Part shown: piece after piece, positions 10,701 to 15,078 of the stretch
Layout: every line of letters starts with the position of its first letter
How positions within the stretch are numbered: position 1 is the stretch's first letter
Notes under the pieces: generated by a model
Seen by the model: only the letters and a program-made list of their open reading frames with translations
Told to the model about the DNA's origin: nothing
Databases searched by the model: none
From: JBDTMT01 sp033764095
GTDB taxonomy: Bacteria > Desulfobacterota > Binatia > HRBIN30 > CADEER01
Assembly: GCA_033764095.1 (NCBI GenBank)
Contig: JANRJF010000223.1
Coordinates: 1-17,430, forward strand
DNA: 17,430 nt
Direction: 5' to 3'
Position numbers and translations under genes: made by a program

Positions 10701-11018
10701 GACGCGCTGCGGCAGCTGCTCGGCGACCAGCGCACCACCGCGGGCGACGAAGCCCGGGCGCGCCTCGCCCCATGCACCGGCCCGGTCGCGCACGTGCATG
10801 GGGCGACCGCTGGCGACCTCTGCAAAGACACCGGGGCGCCCCGGCAAGCGGAAGCGCTTGGTACGGGCGGTGCGCGCCTCGGTTACCTCGCTGGCGCCCG
10901 CCGGCATCATTCGACCCAACGCCGGGTCAGCCGACTCCGCCGCCGCGCCGCGCCCGATTCCCACACCGAGGACGAGACTCACCACCCATGCCGCGCCGCG
11001 CTGCCTGCTGCCGAACAT
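1260..11018 (-). CDS. Giant exported teneurin-like Rhs/YD-repeat protein with C-terminal toxin tip
   Basis: This 3,252-residue protein starts with a Sec signal (hydrophobic core about 9-22, likely cleavage after GRGAAA, residue 27). Visible parts in order: N-terminal beta region ending in PYVIDP (about 28-255); a beta module with VDFVEITVFW (to about 435); a DNRLRE-type module with DNRALLRFD (about 437-631); a Thr/Ala/Pro linker (632-676); a second DNRLRE-like module (about 677-858); a long Thr/Ala/Pro linker (861-1059); Ig-like modules (1060-1225); a transthyretin-like domain (about 1280-1360); a beta-sandwich plug region (to about 1805); NHL repeats such as DPEGIAVGPDGRVYLAD (about 1820-2146); a YD shell (about 2150-2955); an Rhs core ending DPTGL at 3103; and a 149-residue variable tip. 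In characterised Rhs proteins the YD shell encloses the C-terminal toxin and the core self-cleaves near DPxGL; I infer the same here. The signal peptide and absence of a PAAR domain argue against type VI delivery. The ATG start follows a G-rich stretch (GCGGGGG). GC drops in the last ~1.5 kb. Confidence 0.93.
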   Translation of the reverse strand: MFGSRQRGAAWVVSLVLGVGIGRGAAAESADPALGRMMPAGASEVTEARTARTKRFRLPGRPGVFAEVASGRPMHVRDRAGAWGEARPGFVARGGALVAEQLPQRVEIRADGVAVGDPDGAGGVLFLSGSVPRLSGAHVRMRTPGDALTWEWTPSATELKLASRPVPAPRGLKSYAFPYLPWGGFAPLTLDDTGALRSGAWMFARPFVLGADRESYEVARWVLGNREGDLRMVVDDRVLPAAAFPYVIDPPVTEAGTATSVTWAPYFNGSRVDWDDPSRVVSNNNAKAKAVDLTPAGIARSTGLYVHDFGFALDAPAKIVGIEIALDRSVGGCGGCSVPSDCVRTEHLFLTKAGAVTGDDNADSACWLETSNDIVTSGGDGDTWGTTWTAADINDGAFGLVLSAEATAAQGSSYPDAEVDFVEITVFWEQPDLPVGQLYPTDDTFIRAAYPNTTEGTETFMRIDEAADNRALLRFDTAEIASQLAALGGGLSSATLQLFVELNAQNWGPGRTIDIYRVTQTWSEAGATWTCGIDTDPSNQQTDCVTSWNGAAYAPTPTTSDFYTDATGNPPSGAWVSFNVTSDVAGFLGGADNYGWVIKKRDEVQFNGRVEYTSMEGTAGYAPRLVLQATGVPTATPTHTPVPFTSTATRTRTATATVTPTATQTPTATPTRTATAEAGCGYVSFTPAATADDAMATSLANAAATVDAASANVRVGKWLYGTLAIEDVGLLRWNTAALPDNAIVRAAAVDLTLSTVASQGSRLLIGKWTGAEGSWAASDFEDVLSPTDALSVPFADLRVTAPYTLNLTNPSSGIDPTGYTGLKLGSSGGDPAAGNQTLAVLDTRETSGGSAAVLKVYYCDPTPTATSTSTATKTSTPTVTDTPTATATQTSTVTSTPTSTATATATYTSTATATSTETATATATDTATATPTPTDTSTPTSTATATATHTSTATATATDTATATATDMATETPTPTSTDTVTYTPTETATVTDTPTATATDTPTPPDTATPTDTATATETATNTVTATITDTPTATATVTNTASVTVTATPTATATPTPDVVAPIIVLLAPAEGLVTNQSAQTITGTLSEPATLTMNGDPVSVTPELTFSQPVTLALGANSFAFSAVDAACFGGGATRHLTYDPTAPATPGPLVVSDPAPGGGITISGPAGTVEAGATVEITNPRTGVTVTVVANPDGSFTAPAIAALIDDELVVVVRDPAGNESPSTTVIAGPHDPAEVAPPVDRSVASTVADTTAFLYTGAEPVQVDVAPGTIVEERAAVVRGVVTDRDGEPLRAVLVSVVDHPEYGHTRTRADGTFDLVVNGGGRLTLDYSGGGVFPAQRVVDVEWQEYTQAPDVALVEPDGDATAVSFSAAAPAQTVRAGTETDSSGTREAVLLVPAATTAELVAPNGTHTAVTDPLTVRLTEYTVGPRGPQAMPGALPPTSAYTYAVEVSADEAIAAGAVRVALSQAVPLYVDNFLHFPVGTAVPTGSYDRDAGAWVPQPNGIVLKVVAISGGAAQIDVTGDGVAESDATLQSQHGITLAERQQLAARYNFTLPTPSGISLWRAGLTFFSRWDCNWPGGAPNGAIAPNGGDPSGGLGREHLDEPDLLGGGEIDVQNQALRLTESVAGTPYALTYQSDRQLESTTDNPITVPLIGATVPSALERIEVLIDVAGRHFTQVFKKTPVDQLTPNLTATFAWDGYDVYGRLLQGRLPIDVEIRFVYPRVYNQPAQDTRAFALVSGTPLIGIGDTRAEITSGRQFSGVIGGWDARALGLGGWDLDVHRSYDPVSGLLAGGDGSERAREQLAASNTTVIGGGSATTLVDGVTKATDVALADPEGIAVGPDGRVYLADFNITRRHIVRLNADGTLTRIAGGGSSLAEGVLATQARINPRGLALGPDGQLYFTEWPGSGADPHRVRRIDLTSGIITTVAGYTDPSGLLSCSSGTCGDGGPALAAGLFRPSAVQVGTDGTIYIADRGNRVRAVSPDGIIRLIASGFFNTKMDLAVTADGSLYISGVSGRVHRRAPDGTLTSPIGTGTSGDAGDGNLASSAEIFNITGLALGADGGVLLADYATRRLRRVDPDGFISALAGKTPNADGFYVPADEQGPALTAAYGNPVRLAPAPDGSLYFVDQGQLRVRRIRSPLPGFAALGDIVIASRDGTEMYVFNSRGRHLRTVDALTTAVRHEFAYDADGRLARVADVDGRELSMERPTANTVVITGPDGQVTTLTLDANGYVASVASPAGTTSYDASAQGLIGGITDPNAQTRSFTYNGNGRLGLAADPVGADGTDTLVRTELSVPGGSGYQVTHTTADNVQTIHRVELQPSGVERRTTLNPDGTQSVTTINPDGSRTITAADGTVQTSAIGPDPRFGLQAPITTKATVTTPGGTASTVSGARSVPNYGGNPLLFSTQTDTTTINSRPPSTSTYNSATRVTTDTSPAGRTTQTTVDAKGRVIRAQATGLHPLRIGYDGEGRPTTMKYGPENPDTVATRTSSIEYVTDFDTVDLPSQYPPAAKGQVKSTTDAAGRKTIFEYDPQGRVSAQLLPDEPPLFRRVEFHYDPAGNVTSITPPGRPAHGFGYTPVNLEETYTPPPLSPAGEATTYAYTPDRQLDLVTRPEGGTIDYAYDDAGRLDTLTLDPADGTPEVHHYVYDDPGGAGDESGNLAQIIAPDVTLEFAYDGSVPIKTVWSGTDIATASVTQHYDLSLRPDRQEIAIGVNAQPAISFGYDNDNLLVQAGDLTLTPDTNSGLLRATSITDGGGTVSDIVDYSAGGPHFGEVQHYTAKYNNQPFFERAYERDSLGRLTSVTETLTLPLSAPTTTITHYKYDAAGRLDRVCSDSACATIQTKYLYDSNGNRAIGTTTSHGTVSAASYDDQDRLLSLGAGPTTFATFSYTDNGELLTKVDSSGTTTYTYDGLGNLRRVVLPDATVIDYLIDGLSRRIGKKVDGNLAQQWLYGGSLQPVAELDGNGQLVAEFVYSSQRNFPSYIRRGGETYRVVTDHIGSVRLVVRVSDLSVVQQIEYDAAGEIISDTNPGWQPFGFAGGFYDGDTGLVRFGVRDYNPSVGRWTAIDPIRFAGLDTNLYAYAGNDPVNATDPTGLNADQSNAGLATSTNVSANLNRIAVRSVARESQWGRTFLCNGAGHAHHSLPKFTKIASKADVNMNPVMHIAIFHPLLNALLKEMGYPGSYASSGSGFWPVLIAASPSAKIGLAAALIASAAWVDGFCAGVPNYTAITPEVAKSVGRLWAP
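7842..8438 (-). repeat. Long Thr/Ala/Pro-rich linker-coding repeat
   Basis: About 199 codons (residues 861-1059) are almost only Thr, Ala, Pro, Ser, Val, Glu and Asp, with Thr at nearly every second position (TATATPT-type). Such segments act as extended spacers between surface modules and are potential O-glycosylation sites. On the DNA the pattern is a 6-base near-repeat, with a higher-order unit of about 126 bases at 8,101-8,352. The opposite strand is G-rich and open in another frame, giving a spurious Val/Ala/Ser-rich plus-strand ORF. Confidence 0.85.
8101..8352 (-). repeat. Two-copy 126-base higher-order repeat inside the linker
   Basis: The stretch 8,101-8,226 aligns base for base without gaps to 8,227-8,352, with scattered substitutions. 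Shared landmarks include GGCGTT at each start and GAGGTGT followed by GGCGTGCTCGTG. The unit equals 42 codons, so copy-number change would lengthen the spacer without shifting the frame. Confidence 0.6.
8990..9125 (-). repeat. Short Thr/Ala/Pro-rich linker-coding repeat
   Basis: About 45 codons (residues 632-676) of TPTATQTP-type sequence separate the first DNRLRE-like module from the second. It is the same kind of spacer as the longer one further on, marking a modular surface protein. Confidence 0.75.
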
Positions 11019-11068
11019 CCGAACCCCCGCTGCCCGCTACGCCTGCGCCAATTCGCCGAGCGTGCGTG

Positions 11069-11098
11069 CTTCTAGGGGCGCCGCCGACAGTTGTTCAA
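11069..11098 (-). promoter_or_regulatory. Possible sigma70-like promoter of the giant Rhs gene
   Basis: On the minus strand TTGAAC (11,098-11,093) is followed after 18 bases by TAGAAG (11,074-11,069). Each matches four of six consensus positions. The site lies about 50 bases upstream of the ATG in the 228-base gap between the Rrf2 gene and the Rhs gene (11,019-11,246). It is a weak match in a GC-rich background; read-through from the Rrf2 gene is equally possible. Confidence 0.25.
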
Positions 11099-11246
11099 TA
11101 GGTGCTTTCCCTACCTGTCTGGGCATCTATGCGACGGACCCAGACCGTACTGCGGCGTGGATCATCCCCACGGCTCCGCTCCCTCACCAGCGAAGTCCGA
11201 CGCACGCCGGCGCGCATGCGCCGCAGCAAACGGGGCGACGGATCAC

Positions 11247-11708
11247 TCAGATCGCGTAGTTGAGCACGCCCTTGGGCAGTTTGCCGGCGGTGCGGCTGCG
11301 CTGCAGCAGGTCGGCGAGGGTGGTGGTGTCGAGGATGCGGGCGGAGGCCTGGAAGGCTTCCTCCATCACCAGGCGCAGCGCGCAGGCGGCTTCGTCGTGG
11401 CACTCCTCGCAGCGCTCGTAGGCGGTGCGGCTGACGCACGGCAGCGGCGCCTGCGGGCCGTCGAGCACGCGCACGGCGCGGCCGACGGTGATCTCCTGCG
11501 GCGGCTTGGCGAGCTGGTAGCCGCCATGGCGGCCCTTGCGGCTGCTGACCAGGCCCTCGCGCTTGAGCGCCAGCAGGATCAGCTCGAGAAACTTGGCGGG
11601 GATGTGCTCGGTACGCGCGATGTCGGCGTTGAGGGTCGGCCCCTGACCATAGCGGTCCGCCAGCATCAGCAGCGCCTTGAGCCCGTACTTGGCGCGCTTC
11701 GACAGCAC
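11247..11708 (-). CDS. Rrf2-family transcriptional regulator with cysteine cluster
   Basis: This 153-residue protein has the N-terminal winged helix-turn-helix of Rrf2 regulators (residues 1-80): SKRAKYGLKALLMLAD, the recognition-helix region around IPAKFLELILLALKREGL, and the wing GRHGGYQLAKPP. Length is normal for the family, which includes the Fe-S sensor IscR, the nitric-oxide sensor NsrR and the cysteine regulator CymR. Cysteines 91, 100, 103 and 109 cluster in the linker where IscR and NsrR bind an iron-sulfur cluster. The spacing differs from the three-Cys IscR pattern, so an Fe-S or thiol redox sensor is likely but the exact group is unknown. The start is GTG with only a weak GAGAG upstream. 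It lies 228 bases before the Rhs gene and 115 bases after the MATE gene, all in one direction, so it may regulate itself or either neighbour. Confidence 0.9.
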   Translation of the reverse strand: MLSKRAKYGLKALLMLADRYGQGPTLNADIARTEHIPAKFLELILLALKREGLVSSRKGRHGGYQLAKPPQEITVGRAVRVLDGPQAPLPCVSRTAYERCEECHDEAACALRLVMEEAFQASARILDTTTLADLLQRSRTAGKLPKGVLNYAI

Positions 11709-11761
11709 CGCTCTCGGCTACGGGCACCGGGTGGGACAGTCAAGGGGCGGGGTGCAGCCGT

Positions 11762-11785
11762 GGGATTGGGGGTTGGGGGTTGGGG
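11762..11785 (+). repeat. G-quadruplex-type G-run array
   Basis: Four G runs (11,762-11,764, 11,768-11,772, 11,775-11,779 and 11,782-11,785) are separated by loops of 3, 2 and 2 bases, which meets the usual intramolecular G-quadruplex rule on the plus strand. The array lies in the 115-base gap between the MATE stop and the Rrf2 start. It sits about 55-75 bases upstream of the Rrf2 start codon, in its promoter region, with the G-rich strand being the template strand for minus-strand transcripts. Confidence 0.7.
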
Positions 11786-11823
11786 TTCAGAAAGCCGCTG
11801 ACCTGACACTTGTCGGCAAAGCA

Positions 11824-13194
11824 TCAGATCCGCACCCGCCGCCACGCGCCCGAGCTGAAGCGCCAGTGCAGCGCGGCGCCGAGCACGGCGACGTAGATGA
11901 CGCCGCCGATCCAGGCGCCGGTGAGACCGCCGTCGAGCAGGTCGCCGCACACCCAGGCGGCGGGCAGGAACAGGCCCCAGGCGAGGATGGTCTGCGCCAG
12001 GAACGGCCAGCGGGTGTCGCCGGCACCGCGCAGCGCGCCGCCGTTGAGCACGCCGAGCGCGTCACAGATCTGAAACGCGGCGCCGACCAGCAACAGCGGC
12101 GCGCCGAGGCGCAGCACCGCGCCGTCGCTGGTGAACAGGCCGAGCGCCAGCTCCGGCGCGCTCAGGTAGAGCAGCGAGGCGGCGACCGACCACGCGAGGC
12201 CGAGCCACACGGCGCTCATGCGGCTGCGCGCCGCGGCGGCGAGGTCGCCGGCGCCGATGTAGCGGCCGACCAACGTCGCCACCGCCATCTGCACGCCGAC
12301 GATGAACATGAACGACAGGTGCATGAGGCTGAGCATCGCCTGGCTGGCCGCCATCTCGCTCGTCCCCATGCGCGCGACGACGGTGCTGAAAGCGGCGAAG
12401 GCGAGCATGTCGAGCCACCACTGCCCGGCGATCGGTGCACTGGTGCGGGCGAAGCGGCGCATCGACTCCCACTGCGGCGCGCGCGACTGGGTCGCGTAGC
12501 GGCGCGCGACGACGGCGCGGCGAACCGCGATCAGCAGCCACGCGGCGTAGAGCCACTCGGCGGTGGCGGTGGCGACCGCCGAGCCGAAGACGCCCCAGGC
12601 CGGCAGGCCGAGGTTGCCGTAGATGAGCCCGTAGTTGAGCACCAGGTTGAGCAGGTTGGCGGCGATCATCGCGTAGAGCGGCGTGCGCGTGTCACCAACC
12701 CCGCGCAGGAAGGCGGCGACGACCATGGCGGTGAGCAACGCCGGGGCGCCGAGGGCACGCCCGTGCACGTAGTCGGCGGCGAATGGCCGCAGCGCCGCAT
12801 CCGGCTGCAGCAGCTCGAGCAGCGCGGGGAAGCCGAGCGCGAACAGCGCCAGCGCCAGGGCGCCGAGCGGCGCCACCGCGTACCAGCCCTGCCAGACCCA
12901 GGCGCCGCACTGGCGCGGATGCCCGGCGCCGTCGGCCTGCGAGACGAAGGTCTGCACGCCGCTGGCGGCGCCGCTGAAGCCCGACAGCATGGTCCAGTAC
13001 CAGATGCCGCCGTAGCCGACCGCGCCGAGGGCGGCGGCGCCGAGGCGGCCGACCATCGCCGTGTCGGCGACCATCATGAGGGTCTGCGACAGGTTGGTGA
13101 GCACCACCGGCCAGGCGAGCGCGGTGAGCTCGCGCATGCCGCCGGCGCGGCGGCTGCGGGAGAACGTGGCGGGCGTATCGATCGCGGCGGACAT
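11824..13194 (-). CDS. MATE-family multidrug efflux transporter
   Basis: This 456-residue protein has about twelve membrane helices in two similar halves, the normal size and layout of MATE (NorM-type) transporters. These exchange Na+ or H+ for cationic drugs or metabolites across the inner membrane. The N-terminal signature is clear: LAWPVVLTNLSQTLMMVADT followed by AMVGRLGAAALGAVG. FLRGVGDTRTPLYAMIAANL in the first half is mirrored by LRGAGDTRWPFLAQT in the second, as expected from the internal duplication. The ATG is preceded by a strong Shine-Dalgarno sequence, AAGGAG, seven bases upstream (13,202-13,207). The 306-base gap before it suggests its own promoter. The substrate cannot be inferred. 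Nothing appears truncated. Confidence 0.95.
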   Translation of the reverse strand: MSAAIDTPATFSRSRRAGGMRELTALAWPVVLTNLSQTLMMVADTAMVGRLGAAALGAVGYGGIWYWTMLSGFSGAASGVQTFVSQADGAGHPRQCGAWVWQGWYAVAPLGALALALFALGFPALLELLQPDAALRPFAADYVHGRALGAPALLTAMVVAAFLRGVGDTRTPLYAMIAANLLNLVLNYGLIYGNLGLPAWGVFGSAVATATAEWLYAAWLLIAVRRAVVARRYATQSRAPQWESMRRFARTSAPIAGQWWLDMLAFAAFSTVVARMGTSEMAASQAMLSLMHLSFMFIVGVQMAVATLVGRYIGAGDLAAAARSRMSAVWLGLAWSVAASLLYLSAPELALGLFTSDGAVLRLGAPLLLVGAAFQICDALGVLNGGALRGAGDTRWPFLAQTILAWGLFLPAAWVCGDLLDGGLTGAWIGGVIYVAVLGAALHWRFSSGAWRRVRI

Positions 13195-13377
13195 GAGGCG
13201 GCTCCTTGGATATCACGGGGCGTAGGCGGATGACCCGCCGCCGCCTCGCTCGGCTGCCTCAGCCCGGAGTGCTCAACGGCGGGTGCGCAAGATCGGCACG
13301 GAGCGCGAGCGCATGCGGCGGACCGTAGTCCAGCGCGTCGCCGGTCGGCAACGGACGTGTGTCGACGAGCGTGGGGA
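13195..13377. other. Gap upstream of the MATE gene, probable promoter region
   Basis: This is the right-hand neighbour of the MATE gene and the left part of the 306-base intergenic stretch. Apart from the MATE Shine-Dalgarno sequence at 13,202-13,207 I see no reading frame with protein character and no clear promoter boxes. The remainder of the gap, to 13,500, is taken up by the octamer inverted repeat. Confidence 0.5.
13202..13207 (-). promoter_or_regulatory. Shine-Dalgarno sequence of the MATE gene
   Basis: AAGGAG on the minus strand, seven bases before the ATG at 13,194, the best ribosome binding site in the window. It fixes the MATE start. Confidence 0.85.
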
Positions 13378-13498
13378 GGAAGGCTGTTAGGCTGTTGGCT
13401 GTTAGGGGGAAAAACTTCAGATCACTGAACTGCGAGGGCCATCCGCGAGAACTTCCGCCCCCTAACAGCCTAACAGCGTAACAGCCTAACAGCCTTCC
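13378..13498. repeat. Large inverted repeat made of GGCTGTTA octamers
   Basis: The left arm (13,378-13,409) reads GGAA, GGCTGTTA, GGCTGTT, GGCTGTTA, GGGGG. The right arm (13,458-13,498) is the reverse complement of the same design but with four octamers, one starting with C instead of G. Both arms thus begin with GGAAGGCTGTTAGGCTGTT reading inward and end in five G/C bases. A 48-base centre lies between them. The right arm begins two bases after the glycosyltransferase stop codon. It could be a mobile or MITE-like palindromic element, a protein-binding array or a transcript end structure. No clear target-site duplication was seen. Confidence 0.8.
13410..13431 (-). terminator. Possible intrinsic terminator in the centre of the inverted repeat
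   Basis: On the minus strand TTCAG-TGAT-CTGAA forms a perfect five-pair stem with a four-base loop, followed after one base by TTTTT. It lies about 75 bases after the stop of the glycosyltransferase gene, so it could end the cupredoxin/cyclase/glycosyltransferase transcript. The stem is short and weak by itself; the flanking octamer arms could form a larger alternative structure. Confidence 0.35.
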
Positions 13499-13500
13499 TT

Positions 13501-15078
13501 TCACGGCAGCACGTACGCGCGGTACAGCACCTCGTCGCCGCGCTGCGCGGTGTACCACTCGCCGCCGGGGAGGCCGGACTGCCAGGTGTCGGCGAGCGAC
13601 TGGTATCTGCCGAGCAGCATCACCACGGCGGGATGGCCGCCGTCGATGCCGAGCATGGGCGAGCCGTCCGGCGCGGTGACGCCGAAGTGGCTGGCGCGCT
13701 CGACCACGTCGGCGTTGGGGGCGTGCCAGCGCAGCGTCTCGAAGCTGGCGGGCCAGCGATCGCTGTACCAGTAGACCCGCGCGCCGGCCGGCAGCGCGGC
13801 GATGAAGCGCGCCGCGGCATCGGCCTGGTAGGGAAAGACGTAGCGCATCTGCTCGCTGTCCTGCAGCGGGCCGAAGTAGCGCCAGGCGTTGCGCGCCGCA
13901 CTGGCGACCAGCAACGCGACGATGAGCGCGGCGGCGAGCGGCCGCCAGCGCCGCGTCGCCGCCGCCCTCCAGGCGCGCGCGAGCGGCAGTGCGGCCAGCA
14001 GCGCGAGGATCGGCACCAGGGCGTAGGTGCGGCGATAGAGTCCATCTTCGATGGTCAGCAACGCGCCCCACGGCAGCACCAGGCAGCCGGCCAGCAGGGT
14101 CGCGGCGGCCGGCTCGCGCCAGCGCCGCGCCGCGAGCAGCACGCCGGCGGCGAGCAGCGCGATGCTGAGCGGGTCGAGCAGCGGATAGCCGCGCTCGGCG
14201 AGCCCGTCGCCGTCGTCGCGCCGGCCGCCGAACAGGACGCCGCGGCCCCACTCGGCACCGCGCGCGGCGAGCAGCGCGGCGCGCGCCGGCCAGTCGGCCT
14301 CGCGCCAGGCGGGCGTGAAGAACACGCCGACCTCCTCCTGATGCCAGAAGTACTCCTCGTGCGTGCGCGCGTACTCGGCCATCGGCAAGGCCATCGCGAC
14401 GATGACCGCCGCCGCCAACAGCGCGTCGCGCCAGGCGCGCCGGCGCGTCAGGCCGGCCGCGGGTCGCAGCAGATCGCAGACGAAGGGCACCGCCAGCACC
14501 GGCAGCGAGAGCGGATAGGCGTTGTAGGTGTAGAGACCCAGACCGGCGACGACGCCGAACAGCGCGAAGCGTCCGGCGGCGCCGGCGCCGCGCGCCCGCA
14601 CGCGACGGGCGCGGAAGAGCAGCCACAGCGCCGCCATCTGCAGCGCCGGCCAGGCGTTGACCATGAACGCGGTGCGGCTCAGGTGCAGGTGCCAGGGCAG
14701 CGCCACCAGCAGCGCCGCCGCGGCGAGCCCGACGACGCGGCCGAACATGGCGCGCCCGGCCAGATAGGTGAACCCCACGCTCGCGACGCCGAACAGCGCC
14801 ATCGAGCCGCGCAACACCGCGGTGCTCTCGCCGCACAGGCCGAGCGCCGCGGCGGCGACGTAGACCGGCCCCGACGGCTGGCCGAGCGCGCTCGGATACA
14901 GGTACGGCCCCAGCCAGCCATCGCGCAGCGCGCGCCGCGCGTCGATGCCGGTGATCGCCTCGTCACCGTGCAGCCCGAGCGGGACCGTCCCCAGCGCGGC
15001 GAAACGCAACCCGGCGGCGAGCAGCAGGATCAGCAGCGGCAGCGCCGCGGCGCCGCCACCCTCACGCCGGCGGGTCAC
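13501..15078 (-). CDS. GT-C membrane glycosyltransferase, family 39-like
   Basis: This 525-residue polytopic protein has about ten or more hydrophobic helices (first at about 11-29) and a soluble C-terminal part (about 425-525). The first periplasmic loop carries LHGDEAITGIDARRAL with the Asp-Glu pair at residues 39-40. This is the position of the catalytic acid motif in GT-C transferases of the ArnT/PMT type, which move a sugar from a polyprenyl-phosphate donor to a lipid or protein on the outer face of the membrane. LSRTAFMVNAWPALQMAALW and LGLYTYNAYPLSLP are typical of this group. The start is GTG, inside the end of the cyclase gene (17-base overlap), with GGAG seven bases upstream, so translation is probably coupled. 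The acceptor is unknown; the Thr-rich exported Rhs protein nearby would be an attractive but unsupported acceptor. Confidence 0.85.
   Translation of the reverse strand: MTRRREGGGAAALPLLILLLAAGLRFAALGTVPLGLHGDEAITGIDARRALRDGWLGPYLYPSALGQPSGPVYVAAAALGLCGESTAVLRGSMALFGVASVGFTYLAGRAMFGRVVGLAAAALLVALPWHLHLSRTAFMVNAWPALQMAALWLLFRARRVRARGAGAAGRFALFGVVAGLGLYTYNAYPLSLPVLAVPFVCDLLRPAAGLTRRRAWRDALLAAAVIVAMALPMAEYARTHEEYFWHQEEVGVFFTPAWREADWPARAALLAARGAEWGRGVLFGGRRDDGDGLAERGYPLLDPLSIALLAAGVLLAARRWREPAAATLLAGCLVLPWGALLTIEDGLYRRTYALVPILALLAALPLARAWRAAATRRWRPLAAALIVALLVASAARNAWRYFGPLQDSEQMRYVFPYQADAAARFIAALPAGARVYWYSDRWPASFETLRWHAPNADVVERASHFGVTAPDGSPMLGIDGGHPAVVMLLGRYQSLADTWQSGLPGGEWYTAQRGDEVLYRAYVLP

Noticed and set aside
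9102..11075. 657-residue plus-strand open frame
   Set aside because: Antisense to the N-terminal modules of the Rhs protein, no domain signal, His/Arg/Gly-rich shadow composition.
11205..11232. Terminator hairpin after the Rrf2 gene
   Set aside because: Only a GGCGC/GCGCC five-pair stem in GC-rich DNA with no T-run; indistinguishable from background.
11677..13233. 518-residue plus-strand frame over the MATE gene
   Set aside because: Charged low-complexity shadow opposite a clear twelve-helix transporter.
13259..14836. 525-residue minus-strand frame overlapping the glycosyltransferase in another frame
   Set aside because: Arg/Ala/Gly-rich with no domain; the frame at 13,501-15,078 has the helices and the Asp-Glu motif. 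Its tail merely reads through the octamer inverted repeat.
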